From Choanephora cucurbitarum (lineage: Eukaryota; Mucoromycota; Mucoromycetes; Mucorales; Choanephoraceae), in NCBI GenBank assembly GCA_025331435.1, contig JAIWNI010000003.1:310001-374000 (forward strand): a stretch of 64,000 bases of DNA. The letters are read 5' to 3'. Below, in pieces: positions 1 to 10,650 of the stretch (position 1 is the first letter of the stretch; each line of letters starts with the position of its first letter). A program made the translations under genes and the position numbers. The notes beneath the pieces were generated by a model that was not told the origin of the DNA, ran no database searches, and worked only from the letters and a program-made list of their open reading frames with translations.

Positions 1-104
1 TCGTATATTCTGAGTTTGGCATCAGGTACACCACGGTTGTATCTTGACTTGGGATAAGGCTTGTTTTTACAGTAACGATAACAGCGAGCAGGACGTCGAC
101 CCAT
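1..104 (-). CDS. RPL10: 60S ribosomal protein L10 (uL16), N-terminal fragment
   Basis: The complement reads [20 protein letters not shown] followed by a further 14 residues before running off the left edge. This is the highly conserved opening of eukaryotic L10/uL16, a large-subunit protein near the peptidyl-transferase and tRNA-binding sites. The start codon is the complement of 102-104 and is preceded on the coding strand by a long A-run. Only the first 34 codons are in the window, so the 3' part and any introns lie outside. Identity is close to certain from sequence alone. Confidence 0.95.
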   Translation of the reverse strand, partial: MGRRPARCYRYCKNKPYPKSRYNRGVPDAKLRIY

Positions 105-778
105 TTTTTTTTTTTTTTTGAAAGGAAATGAAAAAGTTAGAAATCAAAAAAAAAATCAATGAAGAAGCTCATTTATAAATGTCATATTTCAATGAATTAC
201 TAATCCTCTTCTGCGGCAAGTTGTGACAGCCGAAAATCCCCACTCTTTTTTTTTTGTGTGTGTATAATTCATTGGCTCATGGCCATACTTTAAGTAAATC
301 AAATACGATTGGGCTTATGGTATTTTTATTTGCTTTAATTATGATCCTACCTTTCATTTTCTATTTCTCTAAAAGGAGTAAAAGACAAAGATCTTTCATT
401 TGTTGATTTGCATAATCTAAAGTTGATCACAGGCATCATTGACGTTTCTTATTGGTTATCGGCGTACGGAAAAAGAAAAAGCTTCCAAAAAGAAAAAGGC
501 TCATATTGGGACTAGTTTTCAAAAAGCTGATTAAGCCTAATTGACCCTGAAGATTGGTTTCTAAACAACTTCAAAATAGCATGGATAATACTTGAATTAC
601 ATAATCACCAAATCAGCATTAGTTTAAAAAAAAAAAGTAGGCATTTTATTGATTTGGACAATAGCAATGAAACTTTCACCTATCAAAAGAAAGAGAAACT
701 GCTTAACCAATAAGTGAAAAAAAAATCTTTTTTTTTTTCTAAACAATTTTTTTTTCCTTTCTTTCTTATTTCACTGAA
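105..778. other. Intergenic, divergent promoter region RPL10 / MFS transporter
   Basis: This AT-rich spacer lies between two divergently transcribed genes, with T-runs near 105-119, 247-257 and 727-760. I see no ORF of substance, tRNA or repeat in it. It presumably carries both promoters, but no specific element can be named. Confidence 0.5.
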
Positions 779-2272
779 ATGGCTATAGAAGGAAATGAGT
801 CGAATGATTCAACAGTAAAAAGTGTCTCAATCTCAAATGAATATGATGCCAAATCAACACATTCAGATACAGCCAGTGCTATCACTCCTCCTGATGGTGG
901 TAGAGGCTGGCTTGTAGTGGCAGGCTCCTTTTTGGTAAATATGTCAATAAGTCATGGCATAGGCTGGCATTGAAATTAATTGATTTCTCTTGTTGTTAGG
1001 GCATGTTCTCAATGTAAAAAAAAAATAAGCTTGATGGCTAACTTCTTCATGCTCACTTTATTTTTTGTCTTTTAGTTTTGGCTATAATTACAGTTGGGGT
1101 GTCTATCTCAACCTCTATAAATCTCAAGTCTATGTTGGCCAGATGAGTACACTCTCTTGGATTGGTTCTATCTGTGTAGCCTTGTTTTTCATTACAGGTC
1201 CAATCAACCAATTTGTGATTGAAAAGATGGGATTCAAATATATGTTGATGACAGGTACTGTCTTGTGTACAGCTGCCTTGATCTTGGCTAGTTTTGCAAC
1301 ACAGGTATGGCAGATATTCTTGACTCAGGGTGTCTTGTTTGGTTTGGGTGCCTCTTTTGTCTCTCTGCCCTGCATTGGTGCTCCTCAACAATGGTTCTCT
1401 ACTAAGCGTGGTTTGGCGATTGGTTTAGCCATGTCAGGTAGTGGTATAGGTGGCCTTGTGGTAGCCAATATCAGTATGGCTGTCATCAAGAGCCTAGGTT
1501 ATCGTTGGGCCTTGCGAGTAGATGGTATCATTGTGTTTGTGTTGTTGTCGATCTCTTCCTTTCTGGTACGTCCCTTTGGCGATGTCAGAAAGACTGGTGG
1601 TGGAAGAAAATTGTTTAATTGGTACTTGTTCAAGAACCCTATGTTTGTAGCCATGTTTCTTCATGGTCTCATCACTACCTTTGGTTATATGGTAAACAAA
1701 AAAATGTGTTGACATGGCGTTTTATTGAGATAACTGACAAGATCTATTAGACACCTTTCTTTTTACTACCCTCACATGCAAATGCTCTTCAACTAGACCC
1801 TTGGGTCGGTACCAATCTATCGGCCATCATGTCTGCAGTGAATGCAGTAGCTCGTGTCTTTACAGGCTACATGGGCGATAAACTAGGTCGTTTCAACAGT
1901 CTGTTCCTCTGTACCTTCTTCTGTGGTGTCTGCTGCTTGGCGATCTGGATCAACGTACATAACGAAGCTACCCTCTGGGTCTTTGCTGTTCTCTATGGCT
2001 TCTTTGGTGGTGGTTATGTTGCCCTTTTCCCAACAGTGCAACCTCAGATTGTAGGTCTTGAACATATTGGTCCTGCTATCGGTTTACTCTATACCACCAA
2101 CATCTTTGGCTATCTATTTGGTACACCTATTGCCTCTGCATTAATCAATCTATCATCACCTCCAAGTTATGTCAATGGTGCTATTTGGGCAGGTGTTACT
2201 ATCATTATTGGATCTTTTTTCGCTGGTTGGGTTCGCGTACTGAAAGGTGGTTGGACCTTGGCTAGAATTTAA
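779..2272 (+). CDS. MFS monocarboxylate-type transporter (MCT/MCH family)
   Basis: The protein is a plasma- or organelle-membrane major-facilitator transporter of the monocarboxylate porter family. A hydrophilic N-terminus carries the family signature PPDGGRGW at residues 37-44, just before the first membrane span, and the rest is hydrophobic with about 12 spans. Proposed exons are 779-934, 1000-1013 (14 nt), 1076-1691 and 1751-2272, giving 435 aa. Phases are consistent throughout, and the family motif FGYNYSWGVY is restored across the tiny exon. The MFS loop sequence DKLGR (GYMGDKLGRF) is in the last exon. The substrate cannot be told from sequence: fungal members include pyruvate/lactate, riboflavin and uncharacterised carriers. 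The short exon is the only uncertain part. A direct 934-to-1076 join would break the frame. Confidence 0.82.
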
Positions 2273-2539
2273 TCAATATTTCCCCCCCCCCTTTTTTTTA
2301 GACGTGTGCCATTAAGCTACACGCATCCTATATATCTACTTTATTTTATTTCTTTAAAAACTTTTTTTAACATATCATGTTGTTGACAACAAAAGATAGA
2401 CTTATTGTATGGTTGTTTTACAGACTATGAAATGGTGTTTGAAATCTGAGAACGCGTCTTAAAAAAAAAATTAAAGCGCGTACAATATTTTTTTTTCCAC
2501 TCTCTTTGTTTTCGGGTGGTATCTATTCCGCAGTTTATT

Positions 2540-3982
2540 ATGCTTTCTGGTATCCTCACCAACAGACTACAACGAGAGTTATGTAAGCTAACTTGCTGCT
2601 TTCCATTACTTTTGTATACTACTAACACAGATCGCTATGTTTCACTTGAACAGTGGATCTCGAAAAGGACCCACCACCTGGGGTTAGTTGCTACCCAAAA
2701 GACGACAACATTACTGAATTAGAAGCTTGTAAGATCATGTTCAAGCATACAAAGAAAGCAAAAGCTCACTTACTTTTCTCAAGTTATCAAAGGACCACCT
2801 GATTCACCCTATGAAAAGGGTCTCTTTAGATTAGATATACGAATACCTCAAAACTATCCTTTTGATCCTCCTCAAATACGATTTGTGACATTGATCTATC
2901 ATCCCAACATTGACGACACAGGTCGGATCTGTGCAGACATTCTTAAGAAGGGACAGGGCTGGAACCCTGCTCTCAATCTCTCGACCACCTTACTTCTCTT
3001 AAGTCAATTGTTGGCTCAACCAAATCCTGATGACCCTTTAGATGCAGAGATCGCTAAGGAATATCAACTCAGTTACCCTACATTTAAGCAGAAGGCAATA
3101 GAATATACAGAAAAGTATGCAACAGAAGATAACACTGTTTCAACTCTTGAGAATGTTCGTAAGCAAATCTCTTTTTCTTTTTCTGAAATCTATAGGTCTT
3201 ATATCCCTTTTTTTTTGTAGAGTACATTACCAAAGCAACTGTCTGATCCACCAGATCAAAAGGATGAACAAGAACAGGAAGAAGAAGAGTATGAATGGAG
3301 CACAAGTCAGAAGAAAGCTAAACTATCACTCTCAAGGAAAAAGACAGCCTCTGAAAAACCAACGATATCAGAGAAAGCAGTGCCAATAGAGAAGGCAGTA
3401 CCACTGGAGAAGGCAGTAGCGATTGAGAAAGCAGTGACACTAGAGAAGGCAGTACCACTGGAGAAGACAACAACATCAAAAAAACCAATCTTATTACAGA
3501 AGAAAGCAATACCAAAAAAGTCAACTCCACAGCTAGACCATGTGGATTCACCTATGACAAAGTTAAAAAAACCTGCAAAGGAACCCAGCAGCTCTTTCCT
3601 TTCCAAGCCAAACCGACCAACCAAACCACCTTCTCCACTTACCACAACCACAAACCATAAATCAACGCTTAGCCAGAAGCAACACAGCTGTGCTGAGCGA
3701 CATGTACCAACAAAAGAAGAAGAGAAGGCATCAACTAGCACGAGTAAAGTGACGTCCTTGATGCCTACTCAACAGGATGATCCACATGATTCTTCGGAGG
3801 AAGTGAAAAAGGAACCAACAAAGCGCACACTGAGTCAGTTGTTTGACAAGGAAATTATTGTTTTATCGGATGATGAAGACGACAGCCACACAAGCAACGT
3901 ACCTGTGCTACATAGTCTTCAATTGGATCGAAAGCAAAAGAGGACCAAACTCTTGAGTTTGAGCAAGAGAAAACCATCATGA
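2540..3982 (+). CDS. UBE2T-like ubiquitin-conjugating enzyme with long repeat/SIM tail
   Basis: This is an E2 enzyme that would carry ubiquitin as a thioester. Exons 2540-2582, 2654-2728 and 2784 to about 3154 encode the UBC fold: helix 1 (RLQREL), then DPPPGVSCY, SPYEKGLF, the YPFDPPQIRF strand, the HPN motif (79-81) and catalytic Cys89 in GRICADIL. The order and spacing match UBE2T, the Fanconi-pathway E2. A last exon from about 3221 adds roughly 250 residues absent from the core. It has tandem EKAV(P/A/T)(I/L) hexapeptides at about 3371-3466 and EIIVLSDDEDD near the end, a classical SUMO-interacting motif with an acidic flank. The junction before this exon is uncertain: the strong GTAAGC donor at 3159 gives the wrong phase with the 3220 acceptor. 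A weaker donor near 3155 or an acceptor at 3254 would restore frame. Role in crosslink repair is inference. Confidence 0.8.
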
Positions 3983-4134
3983 GTCAGCTTAAATTTTATC
4001 TGCAGTCACAGTGCTTCTCACCCTTTTTTTTAAACTTTGTACAATCCTTCTTAAGCATACTAATATTTATTAGAGTTCAATCCCTTCTTCTTCTTCTTCT
4101 TTTTATTGTAAATAAATCGTTATATATACCAACA

Positions 4135-5134
4135 ATGGCCATTTCTATTCCCTTGTTAGAATCATTTCAAATTACCCTTAATTCTTCTGGCGTGACTGAA
4201 ATAGCTTTCAATCGCCCAAAGAAGTTCAATGCTCTCTCTCCTCAAGTCTACAGAGTAGGAAGCTACCTTTTGATTTCTCATGTCTTTACTGAATTTAACG
4301 TATAGGATTGGCTTGCCGTGCTACGATGGGCTGCTCAATCTGATGCAGTCAAAGTGGTTGTCATGACAGGTCGTGGCCCATATTATACATCGGGTCAAGA
4401 ACTTCAGGAACCAGATTATAGCCCAGCAGGTCAAGAATTTAATCGAAACAGAAGATTGGTGACAAAGTAAGCACTATTTCCTTAATAAGGTGTATAGACT
4501 GACAGTTTCTATTAGGGCACTGGTAGATACCTTCATTCAATTCCCAAAACTTTTAATTGCTGGTGTAAATGGTAAGAAGACATATTGAATGTTGACCAAT
4601 TAATTGACATCGATCCAATAAGGTAACGCTATCGGTTTTGGTGTCACATCCCTTGCATTATGCGATGTCGTCTATTCCGTGCCTGATGCTACCTTCACCA
4701 CACCTTTCATGAAGCTCGGATACTGTGCCGAAGGATGTTCCTCTGTACTGTTTCCTCGTATCATGGGCACATCTAAGGCAAATGAGATGTTGTTGATGGG
4801 CAGAACATTCACTGCGCAAGAGTTAGTTGACTGTGGTATGGTGAGTCGTATCTTGCCAGCCGAAGGATTTCATCGACGTGTCTTGGCCTTGGCCGAAGAA
4901 GCAGCCAAGTTCTCGGGAGAGGCTATTGCTGTCTCGAAAAGATTGATTCGTGATGTGGATCGTCAGTTGTTGTTGAATACAAATGAAATTGAGATGATCA
5001 AATTGGATGAGCGATCCCGATCAAAAGATTCTCAAGATGCCATCATGAGGTTTATGGAGGATCAAAAGAGAAAGAAGGCTGCCAAGTTGGCTCGACAGAT
5101 GCAATCACAACAACAGAAGCAAAGCAAACTTTAA
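4135..5134 (+). CDS. Peroxisomal Delta3,Delta2-enoyl-CoA isomerase (ECI2/PECI type)
   Basis: A crotonase-fold enzyme that would shift double bonds of unsaturated enoyl-CoAs so they can enter beta-oxidation. Exons 4135-4254, 4306-4466, 4516-4571 and 4623-5134 join in phase to give 282 aa. Visible family blocks are FNRPKKFNAL, the oxyanion-loop segment GPYYTSGQEL, GNAIGFGVT, and PFMKLGYCAEGCSS. The Glu of the last block sits where ECI2-type isomerases carry the catalytic Glu. The protein ends in SKL, a canonical PTS1 peroxisomal targeting tripeptide. A basic, Lys/Gln-rich helix precedes it. An enoyl-CoA hydratase is less likely, because the AEGCSS pattern fits isomerases. Confidence 0.9.
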
Positions 5135-7340
5135 TCCTGGTCAATGTGTATCACCTATAATAACCTGTATCATTTCCTCTGAACCCCGCATAATCGCTTT
5201 GATCAATATCATCTACACTTACATTAAACATGACTGTCTCTTCTTTTAATAAACATTCAAACTACATAGCTTATATAAACGTATCTTTTAAGGGAATATG
5301 CTTGCAGAAGAGAAAGAGAGAGGGTTCAGTTGATTTATTAGTTAATTATTTAGGCTATTAAAGTAAAAGAAGTTAGGATTTAAATTGACCCCCTTTCTCT
5401 TCTCTTGACAGATTGTCAAGTTCATCATGAAACTTTTTCTTATATATAAAAGAGAGCTGTACATTTCTTAAGAGTGCATATCTATGCTGCAAGACTTAGT
5501 TATTTGAATCTAAGAGTTTTTTTTTAAGAAAAAGAGAGAGAGAGAGCGAAGAATATTTTGGCAAAGTAGCACAACATAACATTTAGGCGAAATGGAAAAC
5601 AGTCTGTTGGACAGCGCCGACTGATATCAACCCGAGGTATAAAAATAATGTCTACTGTTTACTTTTTTTTCAAACCAGACTGGCAACACACTCTACCATA
5701 GTTCCTGTCTTAAACTTAAGGAACTTTATGTCCTACCTAATTAATAGCTATTTTTTAATTAAAAAATATGCATTCTATCTTTGTTCACTATAGATTGTAT
5801 CTCTCATAAAAGGCAACAACTTCTTTTTAAAAAGAAGGGAGAGGAAGTAGTTAAAAATAGTCTAGGTCATTAACATCTGTTTAGTCAGATTGAAACAACA
5901 GGACTTTATCATTAACTCCCCCTCCTTTTAATGAAAATGGTTTAGAAAGTATGTGCATATCTCAACATGCAAGAATCTGCTTGTATGTAGTAGGATATGT
6001 GTTTTCTGAAACCTCATTTCAACGGTCTCTCTCTCTCTCTTTTTTTTTTCTCTTTTTTTCCTTTTTTTTTCTTATCTTGTCTTGTTCGATGCCTTTTGTA
6101 GTTGGCGATTCCAAAGAGGCAGAGGTTGCTACTAAAAATACAAAAAAAAAAGAACTTACATCATGTTATAAGGTGACACATTTGACTCTTGGGTCGATGA
6201 AAAAGCCTTTTGGCTATCTGCATCTTCAATTTAGATTATTTATAGGCTATTGTTTTAATTGGAATCGATAGCTTTACTCTATTTTTATTTCAAAAAAAAA
6301 AGTGGCTGATGGTAAAGCCAGTTGGCTTTTAGGCTAACCTGGGTATCTTGTCGATCTTCTAAAAAAAAAAAAGAGAGAGAAACATAGCTTATGAAATTTT
6401 TTCGTATGCCCTGATCGGTACCTTATTTTGTATGGGTCAGTGGCAATTTCAGCCATAGGAGAAATGATATTAAGAAGTGCCTTAGTTTTTGTATGATAAA
6501 GCTTGGCTTGGATCTTCTAGAAGCTTGCTCTCTGTCGTACATATTCTAGAGGGCATGGTCATGATGACATGATGTGTCCAATGTTCTCCCTGCTTTTTTC
6601 CTAAAAGAAAAGAAACAATCGAATCGATAGGATCATATAAACCACTGTTCATTATTGTCTTTTTTTTTATTGTGATTATACAATGGACTTGTGTTTAAAA
6701 TTCAAGAAGGTTTAAGTTGGGCTTAGAAATGAGAGAGAAAGATGAGAGAGAGTGTGTGTGTGTGCGTCCTGTGGTTGCTAAAAATGGCACTCGACTCTAA
6801 AAGGAAACTAAGGTTGAATTATCATTATTTTTTTTTATATCTTTAAACCAATCTCAATATTCTCGGTAAACAATAATTAGTTTGTTGATTAGTAATAAGC
6901 CAAGTATCGAGTCTATCCAAATCAGATATAAAGAAACTAGAAAGGAACAATAGAACCAATTTGTTTAGTGACTATATATAAATCAGACAACTATATTTAT
7001 ACAATACTAAAAAAAGCAGATTTCACAAATGCAACATTCGGGTCACAAGCTTCGGCCTTTGTGTGACATGCTTGAAGGGAATAAGATCCCCTTACACTAT
7101 TTTTTTTGTATAAATTGTTTTGATATTTGCCTCGTTTTTTCACTCTTTTTCTACTCTTTCTCTTTTCTTTTTCTTTCATTATCATTTGAAACAAGCCTTT
7201 TCTTTTCTACTTGAGTTTTCCCTTCTTTTTTTTTTATAGAAAATAGCCTATCTACTACACGGTTATACATTTACATCTTACCAGCCTATATACTAAGCAA
7301 CGATCCGACTCGTTATAGCAGCATATAAGAAACAACAACA
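5135..7340. other. Intergenic, about 2.2 kb, AT-rich
   Basis: No supported gene. It holds many T- and A-runs, GA-rich stretches (5300-5325, 5530-5550) and two perfect 18-bp palindromes at 5750-5767 and 5820-5837. A 106-codon ORF at 5951-6271 is dominated by phenylalanine/leucine from T-rich sequence and resembles nothing. The segment from about 7240 is the likely promoter and leader of the downstream protease-like gene. Confidence 0.5.
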
Positions 7341-9021
7341 ATGCGTTTTTCAACTGTATTATTATCCACTTTATTTGCAATCTCAAGCACATCAGCAGCT
7401 AAGCTTGAAAAGAGATGTTCCTTGAGAAGAGAACCTATGAGAATTGAAAATGGTGTGGTATGTTGTCTTATTATTCCCCTTCCACATTTTATAAGAAAAA
7501 AAAAAGAATCCCCTTTAGTAATCGTTTTATTTTATTTTTTTGTAAATAGTATGTCGCCAAAATCAAAGTTGGTAATGTCTACTATCATACCATGTTCGGA
7601 TAAGACTTCCGAGTAACATTTTATTTTTATTTTATTTTTTTAAAAAAAAGGTACGCCTGAACAAACTTTCCCGGTTGTTTTTGATACCAGCAATTCTTTG
7701 ACTTGGGTTCCATCCACTCAGGTAACCTGATTTATTTTTATAATTTTTGACGTACATTTACCATTTTTGTTGTAGTGTCATACACCAGAATGTCGTCAGC
7801 AATCGAATCTTTATAATTCTAATTCCTCTTCCACCGCTGTCGATCTTAATAAAAAAGTTTCCATCAGATACGATGAAGGTGTCTGTATTGACGCCAGACT
7901 TTATAGAGTAAGACAAAAATCTAATATAATTTTATGTCTTAATTTAATAATTAATATTATTATTTTAGGATACCATTTCTGTAGCTGGTCTTCCTGTCTC
8001 TAATCAGTTGTTTGGTAGTGCTTATAGTGTCAAGGGCCTTGGTGGCGATGATTATCGTATGTATAGGATAGTTTTGACATTGAATGAACTCATGACTAAA
8101 GCATGACGTTTTCTTGATAGTCGGCTCTCTTGGTCTAGGTGGTTTCAATGCTGACGGTAGTACTAACTACTTGACATCAAACTCAGCCTCATCATACACA
8201 AGTAAGTTTTTTTTTTTTGCCAATGAAAAGATTAAACTAAGCCCAATTCTCTCTCTCTCTCTCTTTATAGAACGTCAAGGTAAAAATAAAATTCTAGACT
8301 TTTTATCACCAAATTAAATGTCCTACATGTTAACTCACTTTATTATCTATTAGCCTTCAACAATGGTGGTTTTGCTCAAAACGGTTTCCAAAGTGCTTAT
8401 GGTCAATCTTCACAACAATTCGGTATCGTCTCTTCTGGCTCTTCTGGCTTCTATCAAAAGAGAGGCGATGATGAATCGGATGCTGAATTCATCTTTGGTG
8501 GCGTTGATCATGATGTCTACAAGGGCGATATTGCTTACTTGAAGTTGCCTACATGTGACTATGGTGAATCTCCTTTCTGGAAGACTGAAATCAAGTGTGT
8601 CAAGTTGGGCAACAAGATCGATGTCAAGTTAGCCAAGAAGACATTAGCCACCTTGAGTACCGGTGAAAAGCGCATCTTAGCCCCTACAAAACAAGCCGAT
8701 CTTTTACATGCCGCCATTGACGCCAAATACGATGACGATGAAGATGTCTATCGCCTAGATAACTGTGATGATATCGATAGTTTCCCTACTCTCAAGCTTG
8801 ATTTCAATGGCTACCGTATCTCTTTGCCTCCTAAGCTCTACATTCAAAAGGAAGATGACACATGCCATACACTTATTGGTCGCAACACCAAGGACGATAA
8901 GAACTGGGTCTTGGGTAACACATTCCTCCATAACTTTTACCATATTTATGATCTCAGTAACCTTCAAGTTGGTCTTGCTATTCCCAAGTCAAACTGTGAT
9001 GCTAAGATCAAGAAGCTTTAA
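7341..9021 (+). CDS. Secreted pepsin-fold (A1) protein with degenerate catalytic site
   Basis: Eight exons (7341-7457, 7550-7571, 7651-7721, 7776-7907, 7969-8056, 8121-8201, 8271-8279, 8354-9021) join in phase to give 395 aa. Residues 1-20 form a signal peptide. A short linker contains LEKR, a possible Kex2 site, so the propeptide is far shorter than in true pepsins. The fold is recognisable: YVAKIKVGTPEQTFPVVFD, WVPS, flap Tyr102, GSLGLGGF, FGGVDHDVYKGDI and the C-terminal WVLGNTFLHNFYHIYDL. The first active-site triad is D58-T-S instead of D-T-G. The second reads ILAPTKQ (281-287), with Pro284 where the second catalytic Asp should be. It is therefore probably not a functional peptidase. It could be a binding or inhibitor-like secreted protein, or simply a decaying paralogue, but the frame is intact. 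Confidence 0.85.
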
Positions 9022-9297
9022 AAAAAAATATCATAATCCTGTACATCCCCCAACTCTCTCTCTTTATAGCCTGTATTTTTTTTCTTTTTTTTTATAAAAA
9101 AAAAATAAATAAATTCAAATATCAAATGATAACCTAGTTTAGAACACAAATTCCTTTTGGCTTATAAAATAACAACACTTTAAAAAAAAAAAGAAAGATT
9201 CTAGACAAGGTCAATAGTTTATATTAGAAAAGAAAAACAGAGGTTCTTGTTATTTAGAAAACACATTGAGAGATGGTTGACTGAAAACAAAAAAAAC

Positions 9298-9958
9298 TTA
9301 TTCGCGGTTACCACGACCTAAAAATACAAAGATCAGCCCTTCTGTTTTATGTTTCTGACTATAAAATTCACTTACCGAGACCACCACGGAATTCGGGCTT
9401 GAAGTCACCAGAGGCACCTTCCTTACGACGGTAGTCACCACGGTCACCACGGGGACCACGGTTTTCACGGCCTTCACCACCGACTATAGAATAAAAAGAA
9501 TGAGTATAAACTACAAAATATAGTTAGATTGATCTTACAAGCACGACGAGGAGCAGCAGGACGGGCACTCTTCTTCAAGGTAGCAGGAACAATTTCTTGA
9601 GGCAAGTGGAGGTCTAGTTGATGGTTAATAGCTGATCATGCGCATGAGGTTGTTCTCTAAAACTTACATTCACGGAGATAATCAATACCCTCATCAGTGA
9701 GAGTATAGTAGTACCATTGCCAAGAGAATTGAGTCTTAACGAGACCCTTGGAAGTCAAGGATTGCAAAGCCTTGATGACTTCGAGGTTAGGGACATCAAT
9801 GTCGGGGTGCTTGGCAAGGTTGTAGTCCTTGGGGGCGACGAGGGCACCATCTAATCATACACGTTTAATATCGCGAATCAGTCTGACTCTAAGTGTGCTA
9901 GCTTACCCTTGAAAAGAGCCGAGTAGATGGCCTTTCTGTTCTCCTTGGAAATAAGCAT
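9298..9958 (-). CDS. RPS10: 40S ribosomal protein S10 (eS10)
   Basis: Coding exons on the minus strand are 9907-9958, 9668-9850, 9539-9613, 9376-9483 and 9298-9317, giving 145 aa. The start MLISKENRKAIYSALFKDG, the winged-helix core ending in WYYYTLTDEGIDYLREYLHL, and the Arg/Gly-rich tail (GRENRGPRGDRGDYRR) are diagnostic of eukaryotic S10, a component of the 40S head. The last coding exon is only 20 nt long. A 3' splice site (TTATTGTAG) sits 8 nt upstream of the ATG, and a matching GTAAGT donor ends at 10463, which indicates a leader intron of about 500 nt. Leader introns are common in highly expressed ribosomal-protein genes. Confidence 0.95.
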
Positions 9959-9966
9959 GTTGAATT

Positions 9967-10463
9967 CTACAATAAGAAATGGTTAAGTCCATGAGGATCT
10001 CGTTAACAGAGACATCCATTAGCCATGATCCCAAAAGGCTGATTGCCAATACATTGTCATCCATAGCTGCATCAAAGCGATGGCATGTCTTCCTGTCTCC
10101 CTTTCCTTTTTTTCGTAAACAGTGATGTATCCGATGTGTGTTCTAGCATGATGTGTAGTCAAAGTAGACCTCTCTCTATCGATAGTTGTACAGGTACTCT
10201 CCATCTTTATATTGAGCGAAGGTTTCTGCCAAAAAGTGATATAGACGAGTATATACGAATAAATGGATGGATGGATGAATAGAGTTGTCTATAGGATGGA
10301 TGGATAGATTTCTCTGCCTGTTGCTTCTCTCGCTCGCTCGCTCTCTCTTTTGTAGACAGATGGTTGTTGAATGTATGTATGTATGTATATATCAATAGAT
10401 GGCGATGTATGGCTTGCCATATGGGATGGATGGATGTCTCTAGGTAGTTTGCTTCAAACTTAC
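9967..10463 (-). other. Probable 5' UTR intron of RPS10
   Basis: On the minus strand this segment starts with GTAAGT and ends with TTATTGTAG just before the RPS10 start codon. It carries simple tetranucleotide repeats (GGAT/GTAT types at about 10258-10310 and 10372-10440) and a CTCG/CT run near 10325-10350. ORFs within it are repeat-derived. Its boundaries are inferred from splice signals only. Confidence 0.6.
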
Positions 10464-10650
10464 CGATGCGGGGAAAGAAGGAACTATAGATTGCCCACTG
10501 AACTTGACTAGAAAAACTTACCCCCACCCACACTTTCTTTCCCTACTGCTTCTTGCAAGTTTAAAACACCGCCCGTGCCTTGAAAAAAAAAATCATACTA
10601 GAAAAACTCCATACCTTTCTCTCTCTTTTGTTTTCTTTATAACATATACT
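10464..10650. promoter_or_regulatory. Head-to-head promoter region RPS10 / TSTD2-like
   Basis: About 190 bp separate the RPS10 leader exon (minus) from the start codon of the rhodanese gene (plus). The two genes therefore probably share a bidirectional promoter. No defined element can be named; C/T-rich tracts precede the plus-strand ATG. Confidence 0.4.

Noticed and set aside
5951..6271. 106-codon plus-strand ORF
   Set aside because: Composition follows T- and CT-runs; no motif, no splice context, and no recognisable homology.
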